From an uncultured bacterium (GTDB lineage: Bacteria; Bacillota; Bacilli; Lactobacillales; Lactobacillaceae), in assembly GCA_905214545.1 (NCBI GenBank), contig CAJMMO010000003.1, forward strand, positions 62,001 to 126,000: a DNA stretch of 64,000 nucleotides, in the 5' to 3' direction. The first letter of the stretch is position 1; every line of letters starts with the position of its first letter. The notes under the pieces are model-generated. The model searched no databases. It was not told the DNA's origin and saw only the letters and a program-made list of their open reading frames with translations. The position numbers and the translations under genes were made by a program. This document shows, in pieces, positions 42,714 through 50,465 of the stretch.

Positions 42714-43577
42714 ATGATTGACTTAGAATTACTCCGCGAACTCACCGCCTTTAAAAAGTACGGGACGCTGAGCGCGACCGCCAAACATTTAATGATCACC
42801 CAGCCCAGCGTGACGAGGGGGATGCAGAAGCTTGAAGAAGAGATGGGCGTCGAGCTCTTCAGCCGCTCGGTAAACCGGATCAGCCTGACTCCGACCGGCG
42901 AGCTGGCCGCGGCCGAAGCTGCCAAGCTGCTGGCTGCTGCCGAAAATTTTCAAACCCGCGTCACTAACTTTGACCAGATGCAGCGCTACATCAACGTCGC
43001 CTCGGTCAACTCCGGCGCCTTGCTCTTAGCCAAGGCTGAAAAAGACAGCTTTAAACAAGACCTGACCTTTGTCGACCACCTGGTCCCGGCAAGCGCCGCC
43101 GAAGACATGCTGCGGAACTACCAGGCCAGGCTGGTCTTTACCGACTTTGAAAGCCAGGCAGCTGACATCGAATCGATGTACTTGGGCGAAGAACACCTCT
43201 CCGTCAAAATTGACAAGTTCGACCCGCTCTCGCAGAAAAAGAGCGTGACGTTTGCTGATTTGCGGGGGCTGACCTTCTTATCTGTAGGCGAGGTCGGCCC
43301 TTGGCGGCAAATTACCGAAAGCAACATCCCCTACGCGCGTTTCCTCTACCAAGAAGACGTAGGGGCGCTTGACGAGCTGACCAATCACTCGACCTTCCCG
43401 GTCTTTCGCACAAACCTGACCAAAGCCGGCATCCACGACGATCCCGACGACGACCGGGTCTTGGTGCCAATCGATGACCCCGCCAACAAGATCGAAATCT
43501 ACGGTACTTACTTGACCAGCCAGCGGCAGATCGTCCAGCCGTTTTTAAAAGACTTTGTCAAAAAATGGCCGCAATGA
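42714..43577 (+). CDS. LysR-family transcriptional regulator
   Basis: 287 residues: N-terminal helix-turn-helix (MIDLELLRELTAFKKYGTLSATAKHLMITQPSVTRGMQKLEEEMGVELF is the family pattern across residues 1-48), then an effector domain. LysR proteins often control a divergent gene; here that would be the AKR-NmrA pair across a 135-base AT-rich spacer. The ribosome site is weak. Effector unknown; its effector domain is less typical than the DNA-binding part. Confidence 0.9.
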   Translation: MIDLELLRELTAFKKYGTLSATAKHLMITQPSVTRGMQKLEEEMGVELFSRSVNRISLTPTGELAAAEAAKLLAAAENFQTRVTNFDQMQRYINVASVNSGALLLAKAEKDSFKQDLTFVDHLVPASAAEDMLRNYQARLVFTDFESQAADIESMYLGEEHLSVKIDKFDPLSQKKSVTFADLRGLTFLSVGEVGPWRQITESNIPYARFLYQEDVGALDELTNHSTFPVFRTNLTKAGIHDDPDDDRVLVPIDDPANKIEIYGTYLTSQRQIVQPFLKDFVKKWPQ

Positions 43578-43609
43578 AAAAAGCAAAGCGGAAAAGCTTT
43601 GCTTTTTTG
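43577..43609. terminator. Terminator between LysR and flavodoxin genes
   Basis: AAGCAAAGC GGAAAA GCTTTGCTT stem, A-run and T-run on either side. Confidence 0.85.
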
Positions 43610-44266
43610 TTATGCATTTTGTTTTTCAACCGCTTTGACCCAGGCAGCAAGCTCGTCATCATGGCGGTCAACTTCGTTGCCGTTAATCACGAGCGGGCGC
43701 AAGATCTTGTTGCCGCTGCCAAGTAAACTTTGTAAAACATTCAGGCCATTGCCGACGCCGTAGCTGCCCTGCGATAAGAACGGGGCCACGGTCTTGCCGG
43801 CAATTTTTTTGCCTTGGGCCTGTAAAAAGCCCTGCATGGGCTGACTCATCGTCATCGCCCAAGTCTGAAAGCCTAAGTAGATGGTGTCGTATTGCTCTAA
43901 GTCCGGCAGCTGGGTGACGGCCTTTGGCGGCCGGCCGCCCAGGCGCTCTTCTTCGGCGCGCGCCAGCGTCAGCTGGTAGTTGGCCGGGTAAGGCTTGGCC
44001 AAGACGACTTCTAAGACATCAGCACCGGTCAAAGCGGCAATCTTGCTGGCCAGCAGTTCGGTTGAACCCGACCGCGACCAAAAGACAATTAAGGCATGCT
44101 CGTTGGCAGTCAGGCTTTTGACAGGTGCGTGCTGGCTGCTGGTGTCGTGACCATCCGACGGGGTGCCGTAGCCCTGCCGCCATTCATAACCGCGCCGCAG
44201 CAGCTGGTTGGCGCGGATTTTTTTGCCGGCGAGTTCACCGACAACTGGTCCTAAGTCTTTGTTCAT
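43610..44266 (-). CDS. Flavodoxin with N-terminal extension
   Basis: About 218 residues. A flavodoxin-like domain (residues ~60-215) carries WSRSGSTELLASKIA as the FMN phosphate loop and FQTWAMTMSQPMQGFL / FLSQGSYGVGNG as the later loops; it belongs to the longer flavodoxin_4-like group. The first ~55 residues are extra and have no signal peptide. Last gene of gdh-glcU-flavodoxin. The ATG at 44266 has GGAGG seven bases before it. Confidence 0.85.
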   Translation of the reverse strand: MNKDLGPVVGELAGKKIRANQLLRRGYEWRQGYGTPSDGHDTSSQHAPVKSLTANEHALIVFWSRSGSTELLASKIAALTGADVLEVVLAKPYPANYQLTLARAEEERLGGRPPKAVTQLPDLEQYDTIYLGFQTWAMTMSQPMQGFLQAQGKKIAGKTVAPFLSQGSYGVGNGLNVLQSLLGSGNKILRPLVINGNEVDRHDDELAAWVKAVEKQNA

Positions 44267-44285
44267 CGCCAAACCTCCTTTTAAA

Positions 44286-45131
44286 TTAGGACAAGGCCGC
44301 CCCGACGACGATCAGCGCTAAGCCGACCAAGGTCGCAGCCAGCAGCTTGCCGTGTTTTTTCTCACCTAAAAGCGTCATGCCGCCCAGCGTGGAAATGATC
44401 ACGCAGAGCTGGCTGTAGATAAAGGCCTGCGTCACACCGTTCATCTGGGCCGAAATGATGTAGGTAAAGGCGCCGACGCCAAAGGAGATACCGGCAAAGA
44501 TGTCCAGCCAAGTGGCCTTTTGCTTAAAGACGTCGCCGTGTTTTGAAAAGACGGCGTACAAGACGGCCCCGAGCAGGATGCCGAGCGTCTGCGGCAAAAA
44601 CAGCGCTTGGGCGTTGGCATTCACGCTCTTTGGAAAAGCCGAGTAGATCCAATAGCCGATGGTGGTAGCGAGCAAGAACAAGATGTCCTTGGCAGTCACC
44701 TTTTTATTGCTGGAAGAATCAGACAGACTGGTCAAGACCACGCCGACGATGATTAACAGCAAGGCAATGATGCCAGTGACGACCTGTGCAGTACTCCGCC
44801 ACTCGCCAAAGATGATGACACCGATCAGGGTGTTGCCGATCAGCTGCAAACCCGTCGACAGCGGCATCGTGTAGCTGACGCCGATACGGGTGAATGAGAT
44901 GAACTGGCCGGTCTGGCCTAGGGCCCACATTGCGCCCGACAGCACGGCTAGGGCAAACACGCCGGCCGACGTTGCCGGCCGCTGAATAATGGCGACGACG
45001 GCCGCAAAGAGCACGGCCCCGATGCCGACGCCGACGATCTGGTTGTAAGGTTTGCTGTCTTTAACTTTGCCGGCGAGCAGCGGCACAAAGCCCCAGCCCA
45101 GCGCCGGCAGCAAGGCAATTAAGATGTTCAT
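44286..45131 (-). CDS. glcU: Glucose uptake protein, GRP family
   Basis: A 281-residue transporter with ten membrane segments (drug/metabolite superfamily). LIALLPALGWGFVPLLAGK, GAMWALGQTGQFISFTRIGVSYTMPLSTGLQL and the internal repeats match GlcU/RbsU. It takes up glucose by proton symport without phosphorylation. The gene lies directly downstream of glucose dehydrogenase, exactly as in the Bacillus glcU-gdh pair. Confidence 0.9.
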   Translation of the reverse strand: MNILIALLPALGWGFVPLLAGKVKDSKPYNQIVGVGIGAVLFAAVVAIIQRPATSAGVFALAVLSGAMWALGQTGQFISFTRIGVSYTMPLSTGLQLIGNTLIGVIIFGEWRSTAQVVTGIIALLLIIVGVVLTSLSDSSSNKKVTAKDILFLLATTIGYWIYSAFPKSVNANAQALFLPQTLGILLGAVLYAVFSKHGDVFKQKATWLDIFAGISFGVGAFTYIISAQMNGVTQAFIYSQLCVIISTLGGMTLLGEKKHGKLLAATLVGLALIVVGAALS

Positions 45132-45153
45132 AACTTATCCTCTGCTTTCCTTT

Positions 45154-45942
45154 TTAACCGCGGCCGCCCTGGAAGGATGGGTACAGGGTCATGCCGCCGT
45201 CGACGAACAAGGTGATGCCGGTGACGTAGCTTGCTTCATCCGATGCCAGCCAAGCAGCGGCAGCCGCAACTTCTGCCGGGTCGCCGATGCGGCCCATTGG
45301 GATCATAGAAGTAGTAGTGGCCAGCTGCTCTGGGTCGGCAAACTTCTTGGCATTGATTGGGGTGTTGATGGCACCAGGCCCAATGGCGTTGACGCGGATA
45401 TTTTGCTTAGCGTATTCCATCGCTACGGTTTGGGTGAACAGCTTGACGCCGCCCTTGCTTGCTGCGTAGTGGGCAAAAGTCGGCCAAGGAATCTGCTCGT
45501 GGACGCTGGACATGTTGATGATGCTGCCCTTTTGCTTGTGGTCGGTAAAGTAGCGCAAAGCGGCCTGGGTGCCTAAGAAGACCCCGGTCAAGTTGACGCT
45601 GATGACTCTTTGCCAGTCGGACAGCGGCATGTCTTTAGTTGCAACCTGGTTTTCCATGCCGGCGTTGTTGACCCAGACGTCTAAGCCGCCGAAGTTTTCA
45701 ACAGCGGTGTCCACCAGCTTCTTGGCGCCGTCCTCGTCGCTGATGTCGGCTTGGACGATGACTGCGTGGCCGCCGTTTTTCTCAACGGCGTCGGCGGCAG
45801 CTTGCGCGCCTTTTTGGTCTGAGTGGTAGTTGATGACGACGTTCATGCCTTCTTTGCCAAAGCGTTCGCTGATCGCGGTGCCGATGCCCTTGGAACCGCC
45901 GGTGACAACAGCCGTTTTATTCTTTAAATCTGCGTAAACCAT
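45154..45942 (-). CDS. gdh: Glucose 1-dehydrogenase, SDR family
   Basis: 262 residues. TGGSKGIGTAISERFG (NAD(P) loop), NNAG, the catalytic Ser in MSSVHEQIPW and Tyr-x-x-x-Lys in YAASKGG, and the C-terminal FVDGGMTLYPSFQGGRG, which is characteristic of Bacillus glucose dehydrogenases. Oxidises free glucose to gluconolactone. With GlcU it forms a non-PTS glucose oxidation module; the flavodoxin third gene is an unusual addition. GGGAG precedes the ATG. Confidence 0.93.
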   Translation of the reverse strand: MVYADLKNKTAVVTGGSKGIGTAISERFGKEGMNVVINYHSDQKGAQAAADAVEKNGGHAVIVQADISDEDGAKKLVDTAVENFGGLDVWVNNAGMENQVATKDMPLSDWQRVISVNLTGVFLGTQAALRYFTDHKQKGSIINMSSVHEQIPWPTFAHYAASKGGVKLFTQTVAMEYAKQNIRVNAIGPGAINTPINAKKFADPEQLATTTSMIPMGRIGDPAEVAAAAAWLASDEASYVTGITLFVDGGMTLYPSFQGGRG

Positions 45943-46037
45943 AGTTTTACTCCCTTTTTATTTACTTTTTGTTAGTCAATTTATAGTTCTATCTTAACCA
46001 ACACTTTTTGCTTTGAACAATAAAAAGTATTTATCTT

Positions 46038-46052
46038 AGCATACGCTTTCTG
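46038..46052 (-). promoter_or_regulatory. Possible cre site upstream of gdh
   Basis: Reverse strand reads CAGAAAGCGTATGCT, matching 13 of 15 positions of the CcpA consensus (central AA-CG and the right arm intact). It lies about 95 bases before gdh. Confidence 0.35.
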
Positions 46053-46071
46053 CATAGTTCAAAAAGCGCAC

Positions 46072-46101
46072 AAAAAAAAGCCTCCTGCTGGAGGCTGTTT
46101 T
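46072..46101 (-). terminator. Terminator after the second aldo-keto reductase
   Basis: GCCTCC TGCT GGAGGC hairpin, reverse-strand T-run of eight. Confidence 0.85.
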
Positions 46102-47109
46102 TTATTTCTTAGCGTCTAACACGACGGTGCCCTGCGGCGGGTTCTGGTCGATGGCGCCCACGATCGGGTGCGGCATGTAGAGCTCGTCCAAGTAGGCGAC
46201 CTCGTCCGGCGTCAGCTTGACGTCCATAGCCTGGACGGCGCTGTCGATCTGGCTGGCCTTGGTCGAGCCGATGATCGGCGCGGTCACGCCCTTAGCCCAG
46301 TGCCAAGCCAGGGCGATCTGGGACATCTGCACGCCGTGTTTTTCGGCGAGCTCGTGGACGCGGTTCACGATCGGCAGGTCGAATTTCTCCATCCGGTCAT
46401 ACTTGCCCTTTAAAGCGGGGTCGGTCTTGGACCGGGCCGAGTTGGTCGTCCAGCCGGTGTGGGCCAGGTGGCCGCCGGCCAGCGGGCTGTAAGGCATGAG
46501 CGAGACGTTGTACTGGCGGCAGATCGGGATCAGCTCGCGTTCGTCTTCACGGTAAAGCAGGTTGTAGTGGTTTTCCATGGCCTGGAATTGCGCTAAGCCG
46601 TTTTCCTGGGCAAAGACCTGCATGTTGTGGAACTGGTAGCCGTACATGGCAGACGCACCCAAGGCGCGGACCTTGCCGGCCTTGACCAGGTCGTTTAAGG
46701 CGGTCATGGTCTCCTCGATCGGCGTGTCGTAGTCGAAGCGGTGGATGATGTAGAGGTCCAAGTAGTCGGTGCCCAGCCGCTTCAAAGTGCCGTCGATTTC
46801 GCGGTGGATGGCCTCTTTAGAAAGCCGGCCCGGGTTGAAGTAGACCTTGGATGCAATGACAACCTTGTCACGCGGGACCTTGTTTTCACGCAGAGCGCGG
46901 CCCAAGAACTCCTCGCTTTGGCCGGCTGAGTAGACGTTCGCCGTGTCAAAAAAGTTTAAGCCTAAGTCCAGGGCATGCTGGACAATTTTTTCAGTGCCTT
47001 CATAATTCAGGCCCCATTTGAGCATGTCGCTGGGGTCGCCGAAGCTCATGCAGCCGACGGTCAGCGGCGAAACTTTGATGTCCGTGTTGCCTAATTTAAC
47101 GTACTTCAC
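46102..47109 (-). CDS. Aldo/keto reductase (AKR11/YhdN-like)
   Basis: 335 residues; GLNFFDTANVYSAGQSEEFLGRAL (Asp, Tyr), VIASKVYF (Lys), LDLYIIHRFD (His) and GSTKASQIDSAV (NADP site). Belongs to the longer aldo/keto reductases of general stress type. It follows the TMEM175-like gene by 15 bases. Substrate unknown. Confidence 0.9.
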   Translation of the reverse strand: MKYVKLGNTDIKVSPLTVGCMSFGDPSDMLKWGLNYEGTEKIVQHALDLGLNFFDTANVYSAGQSEEFLGRALRENKVPRDKVVIASKVYFNPGRLSKEAIHREIDGTLKRLGTDYLDLYIIHRFDYDTPIEETMTALNDLVKAGKVRALGASAMYGYQFHNMQVFAQENGLAQFQAMENHYNLLYREDERELIPICRQYNVSLMPYSPLAGGHLAHTGWTTNSARSKTDPALKGKYDRMEKFDLPIVNRVHELAEKHGVQMSQIALAWHWAKGVTAPIIGSTKASQIDSAVQAMDVKLTPDEVAYLDELYMPHPIVGAIDQNPPQGTVVLDAKK

Positions 47110-47124
47110 AATGAAACCTCCTAA

Positions 47125-47736
47125 TTACTCTTTTTTGTCGTGGGGAAAAAGCGCCAGCATAAAGCTGCGGTGTGCTTCGATGACGTGGGCCGGCACCGCC
47201 ACCATGAAGGCCGAAATCAAAACCGCCCAGATGACGGCCGGCGGGTAAGCGACCGCCGCGATGACCAGGCCCAAGCCCTTGATGGCCAAATCAAAGCAGA
47301 GCCAGTGGCGCCGGAAGCGCGAGCTTTTTTCAATGGCCTTGTTGGCGGGCAGGCTGGCCAGCTGCTGGCTGAGCATCATGTTGGCTAACGTCGTCATGAT
47401 GACGACGATGCCGTAGCAGATCTGCATCACGGAATTGTTGTAGTGGCTGGCGACCAGCTTAGTGGTGTAAGGGAAAAGCGAGGCCCAAAACAGTAAAAAC
47501 AGGATGCGCCAGAGCGTGCCGGACGTGATCTTTTTGACCCGGGCCCACTCGTTGTGCAGGCCGACCCACATTGTGCCCAGCCAGAAGAAGGACAAGGTGT
47601 AGGCCAGCAGGTCGCGCCGCATGGCCCAGACGCCGGCCCAGGTAAAGCGGACGGGCTGGCGCAGGTCTAAGACCAAGATGGTCATGATGATGGCGATGAT
47701 CGCGTCGGTGAATGCTTCTGCTCTGCTTTTTTCCAT
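47125..47736 (-). CDS. TMEM175/DUF1211 family membrane protein
   Basis: 203 residues with about six hydrophobic segments. The start EKSRAEAFTDAIIAIIMTILVLDL is the DUF1211 signature (FSDGVFAIIITLLVLEL-like), the selectivity helix of bacterial TMEM175 potassium channels. The ATG at 47736 has GGGGAG upstream; a longer frame is rejected. Ion selectivity is assumed from the family. Confidence 0.85.
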   Translation of the reverse strand: MEKSRAEAFTDAIIAIIMTILVLDLRQPVRFTWAGVWAMRRDLLAYTLSFFWLGTMWVGLHNEWARVKKITSGTLWRILFLLFWASLFPYTTKLVASHYNNSVMQICYGIVVIMTTLANMMLSQQLASLPANKAIEKSSRFRRHWLCFDLAIKGLGLVIAAVAYPPAVIWAVLISAFMVAVPAHVIEAHRSFMLALFPHDKKE

Positions 47737-47746
47737 AAAAACTCCC

Positions 47747-47904
47747 CTAGTAACGCTGAATACAGATTGGTTCCGGGCACAGCAGGTCATGCTGGAGCAC
47801 GGAGACCCGTTTCTTCATTGCGCCTATATAATACCAGGGTATCGCTGTGCTCGTTACCGGGCGGCGAGCCCTAACGCCATTAACAGCTGTTTCATCTGCT
47901 TCAT
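47747..47904 (-). other. Two possible leader peptides before the TMEM175-like gene
   Basis: The 261-base spacer holds two short reverse-strand frames: MKQMKQLLMALGLAAR (47854-47904; AGGGAG nine bases before its second ATG) and a 23-residue frame MKKRVSVLQHDL... (47747-47818) whose stop touches the ribosome site of the next gene. An extended -10-like TGGTATTAT lies between them (about 47830). They may be leader peptides or chance. Confidence 0.3.
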
Positions 47905-47997
47905 CTCCCTATTTTTTAACTCTTTAAAGCAAGTTTAAGAAAAATGGGAAGCTTTTTAAAATAGCAAATCTGCAAGCTGCTATAGCCAGCACGTATA

Positions 47998-49470
47998 CTA
48001 GAGCTCGATTACGGTGTCGGCGACGCTTTCTAAAAAGCGGCGGTCGTGTTCGACTAGCAAAAGAGCTGGTTTGACGGTCTGGATTAAGTCCAGCAGCTGG
48101 TCTTGGTTGTAGCCGTCTAAGTAATTTAAGGGCTCGTCCCAGATGAAGAGCTGGGCGGGAGTTAACAGCGAGCGCGCCAGCTCGGTCTTCTTGCGCTGAC
48201 CCTGGCTCATGTGCTCTAAAGGAGTCTGCAGGGCGGAACGCTCAAGGCCCAGCTTGCGGAGCATGTTGACGAGCTCGTTGTAGGCCAGGTGGTTGGCGCC
48301 TGCAAAGTCCTGCAGGCTGCCTTGCAGATCGTCGTAGTTCTGGCGCACTAAGCTGAGGTCGACTGGGGCCAAGTTGAGCTGGCCTTCGACTTTGCCCTCA
48401 AATTGTCCACAGATAGCCTTGATCAGACTCGACTTGCCGCAGCCGTTCGGGCCGGCCAAAGCCACGCACTGCCCTTTTTTCACTTCAAAATTAAGGCCGT
48501 GGAACAATTCGCGGTCGGGCAGCTCCAAGCTGACGTCCTTGACTTCTAACAGCAGGTCGTGGTGGTCGGGCTCGTAGTTCATGGTCAGCGGCACGGCCTC
48601 TTCGATGTTTTGCAGGCGGCCTTCGCGGGCGGCGATGGCGTTTTCTGCACGTTTCGCCATGACGGTGGATTTTTTCATCATCTTGGCGGCCTTGTGGCTG
48701 ACAAAGCCGCGGTCTAAGAAGCCGCGCTGGTCATTTTTCTTCTTGCGCGTCTCGCTTTCGGCGCTCTGGGCCCAGACCTGGCGCTGCTGCTGGGCGGCCT
48801 TGAAATGCTTGATCTCCTTTTTCAGCTTGGCATTGGCGTTTTTGGCCTCTTGGTCGCGGCGCTGTTTTTGGCCCAGGTAGCTGGAACAGTTGCCGGCTTC
48901 CAGTTCGACGCCGGTGCGCTCGATGGCCAGAACGTGGTCGATGGTCTGGTCTAAGAAGGCCTCGTCGTGGCTGGTGACGATAAAGCCCTGCTTTTTGCTT
49001 TTAAGGTAATGCGCAAGTTCCTGCCGGCTGGCCTGGTCTAAGTGGTTGGTCGGCTCGTCAAGCAGGATGAAGGCCGTGTCGTCGGCAAACACTGCGGCCA
49101 GCTGGACCTTGGTCTGCTCGCCGCCGCTAAGGGTGTCGTAGGGCTGCCAGAGCAGGTCGGCGCTCATGTTTAATTGCTCTAATTCGCGTTCAACTTGCCA
49201 CTGGGGCAGGTTGGTGTCTAGCGCGTACCAGGTCAGGTTGGTTGGGTCTTCGATGTTTAGAGGGAAGCTGGCAAAAGACAGCTTGGAAGAAACTGCCCCT
49301 TTGGGGCCCAGCTTGCCCTGGATGATATTTAACAAGGTGGTCTTGCCGCGGCCGTTACGCCCCAGCAGGCCCAGCTTCCAGCTTGAATCCCAGGAAAGCG
49401 TCAGGTTCTGAAACAGCGGGTCTTGGCCTGGGTAAGAAAAATTTAAGTTATTTAAACTGATGGTGGTCAA
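47998..49470 (-). CDS. ABC-F protein, antibiotic-resistance (Lsa/Vga-like) type
   Basis: About 490 residues with two ATP-binding domains and no membrane part. First domain: GRNGRGKTT, LSGGEQTK, LLDEPTNHLD; second: GPNGCGKSS, MSQGQRKK, IWDEPLNYLD. The interdomain linker (about 225-300, highly charged) enters the ribosome in this class; short Lsa/Vga-like proteins with one-residue changes in the second Walker B (NYLD) protect ribosomes from lincosamides, pleuromutilins or streptogramin A. Start TTG at 49470, about eleven bases after AAGGG. Its long leader has the layout of an attenuator (separate entries). Confidence 0.85.
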   Translation of the reverse strand: MTTISLNNLNFSYPGQDPLFQNLTLSWDSSWKLGLLGRNGRGKTTLLNIIQGKLGPKGAVSSKLSFASFPLNIEDPTNLTWYALDTNLPQWQVERELEQLNMSADLLWQPYDTLSGGEQTKVQLAAVFADDTAFILLDEPTNHLDQASRQELAHYLKSKKQGFIVTSHDEAFLDQTIDHVLAIERTGVELEAGNCSSYLGQKQRRDQEAKNANAKLKKEIKHFKAAQQQRQVWAQSAESETRKKKNDQRGFLDRGFVSHKAAKMMKKSTVMAKRAENAIAAREGRLQNIEEAVPLTMNYEPDHHDLLLEVKDVSLELPDRELFHGLNFEVKKGQCVALAGPNGCGKSSLIKAICGQFEGKVEGQLNLAPVDLSLVRQNYDDLQGSLQDFAGANHLAYNELVNMLRKLGLERSALQTPLEHMSQGQRKKTELARSLLTPAQLFIWDEPLNYLDGYNQDQLLDLIQTVKPALLLVEHDRRFLESVADTVIEL

Positions 49471-49500
49471 AAAAAGCACGTCCCTTCGCTTGCTGCAAAC

Positions 49501-49526
49501 AAAAAGCCTGCCCTGGCTGGACAGAC
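49501..49526 (-). terminator. Intrinsic terminator inside the ABC-F leader (attenuator)
   Basis: Reverse strand: GTCTGTCC AGCCA GGGCAGGC followed by TTTTT, an 8-pair stem (with G-U pairs) about 30 bases before the ABC-F start and about 160 bases after the promoter. Such a terminator between promoter and gene implies conditional read-through. Confidence 0.7.
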
Positions 49527-49638
49527 TATTTTGGTGCGCGAAAAAACGTGCTGCAAACAGCCTACAATGCTAATTCCATCCAGGTTGCTTTTTGCATGCT
49601 AAAAAACAGCAAAAAACAATTATTTACCTTGAATAGAA

Positions 49639-49650
49639 TTAGTTGCGCAA
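49639..49650 (-). other. Candidate leader mini-ORF of the ABC-F gene
   Basis: Reverse strand: AAGGAGG at 49660-49666, then TTG CGC AAC TAA (Met-Arg-Asn-stop) nine bases later. The same site could instead start an ATT-initiated 30-codon frame ending at 49562, which contains MQKATWMELAL. A perfect ribosome site with no gene behind it fits a ribosome-sensing leader. Confidence 0.5.
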
Positions 49651-49683
49651 TGGCTGCTGCCTCCTTTTTAAAATTCGTCCCAA

Positions 49684-49712
49684 ATACTAACAAGAACGCG
49701 GCGTTGTGTCAA
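49684..49712 (-). promoter_or_regulatory. Strong sigma-A promoter of the ABC-F leader
   Basis: Reverse strand TTGACA (49707-49712), 17 bases, TAGTAT (49684-49689). It gives a leader of about 205 bases before the coding start. The 330-base stretch 49471-49802 holds this leader plus the divergent promoter of the exosortase cluster. Confidence 0.85.
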
Positions 49713-49757
49713 CCGTTATTTATTGTCGCGGCGGGCTTTGCGGGCCTTTTAGGATGC

Positions 49758-49763
49758 TATACT
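49758..49763 (+). promoter_or_regulatory. Promoter of the exosortase/c-di-GMP cluster
   Basis: Extended -10 TGCTATACT, 40 bases before the first gene; -35 poor. Divergent from the ABC-F promoter about 75 bases away. Confidence 0.5.
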
Positions 49764-49802
49764 TTAAGCTATATGGCACTTAGAGTTTATGAAGGTTAGT
49801 AA

Positions 49803-50465
49803 ATGAGCACGCTTAAAAAATTTTTATTTTCCTTTCTAATCGCAGCCGCAGTTGTGTGTGCTGCTTTTTTGCCTGCACAAAAAGTGGGGGCGACGCCGGC
49901 AGCAAAATGGCATGCCCATGGCTACCCTGTCAGCAACTGGACAACTGATAATGGAACAGTCCACCAAGTAGGCTTTGTCAACGACCCGAAGCATAAGTGC
50001 TTTAGAATGCTCGTCGATATGAGTCCCAATATCAAAGAAAATACTGATTATGATGGCAACAACTATACTATGCAACCGTCTGGTTACGATATTTTGATCA
50101 ACGGCAACCATTATTCGCTTACTCTGAATACAATTGGGGTACAAAATGGCCAAGTTGGCGGCGATGTTTGGGATCCAAAGCATAACAAGGATGTGCGTCA
50201 GAAAAACATTTGTCACGTCCACACTGACAAAAAGAGCCACCAGTCTGCCTATGTCACCATCCCTTATTCCATGTTCAACGAAGAGGACTTAAACGCTGCC
50301 AGCACCATCACATTTACCAACAGAAACCTCAGCAACACCAGCATCACCATCAGCGGTGCCAGCACCGGCCCCTGGCTCCTAGCTGCCGCCGCCGTCCTCA
50401 TCGCCGCCCCTGCCGTCGCAGTCGCCACCCACAAGCAAAGAAAGGGTGTGGCCCATGAAAGATAA
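49803..50465 (+). CDS. Secreted protein with exosortase-type C-terminal tail (Firmicu-CTERM-like)
   Basis: 220 residues: signal peptide (about 1-30, FLFSFLIAAAVVCAAFLPA, cleavage near VGA), a predicted extracellular domain (31-183) with two Cys (66 and 137), then GASTGP (185-190), a hydrophobic helix (191-209) and a basic end KQRKG. Motif, helix and basic tail form a tripartite sorting signal like the Firmicu-CTERM tails that accompany exosortase G. It is the likely substrate of the exosortase encoded four genes downstream. The front half is visibly richer in A/T than the rest of the cluster. GAAGG precedes the ATG. Confidence 0.82.
   Translation: MSTLKKFLFSFLIAAAVVCAAFLPAQKVGATPAAKWHAHGYPVSNWTTDNGTVHQVGFVNDPKHKCFRMLVDMSPNIKENTDYDGNNYTMQPSGYDILINGNHYSLTLNTIGVQNGQVGGDVWDPKHNKDVRQKNICHVHTDKKSHQSAYVTIPYSMFNEEDLNAASTITFTNRNLSNTSITISGASTGPWLLAAAAVLIAAPAVAVATHKQRKGVAHER

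Noticed and set aside
49548..49799. 83-codon forward frame before the exosortase cluster
   Set aside because: It lies antisense to the ABC-F leader and promoter, has no ribosome site at its start, and its codon pattern is that of regulatory DNA.
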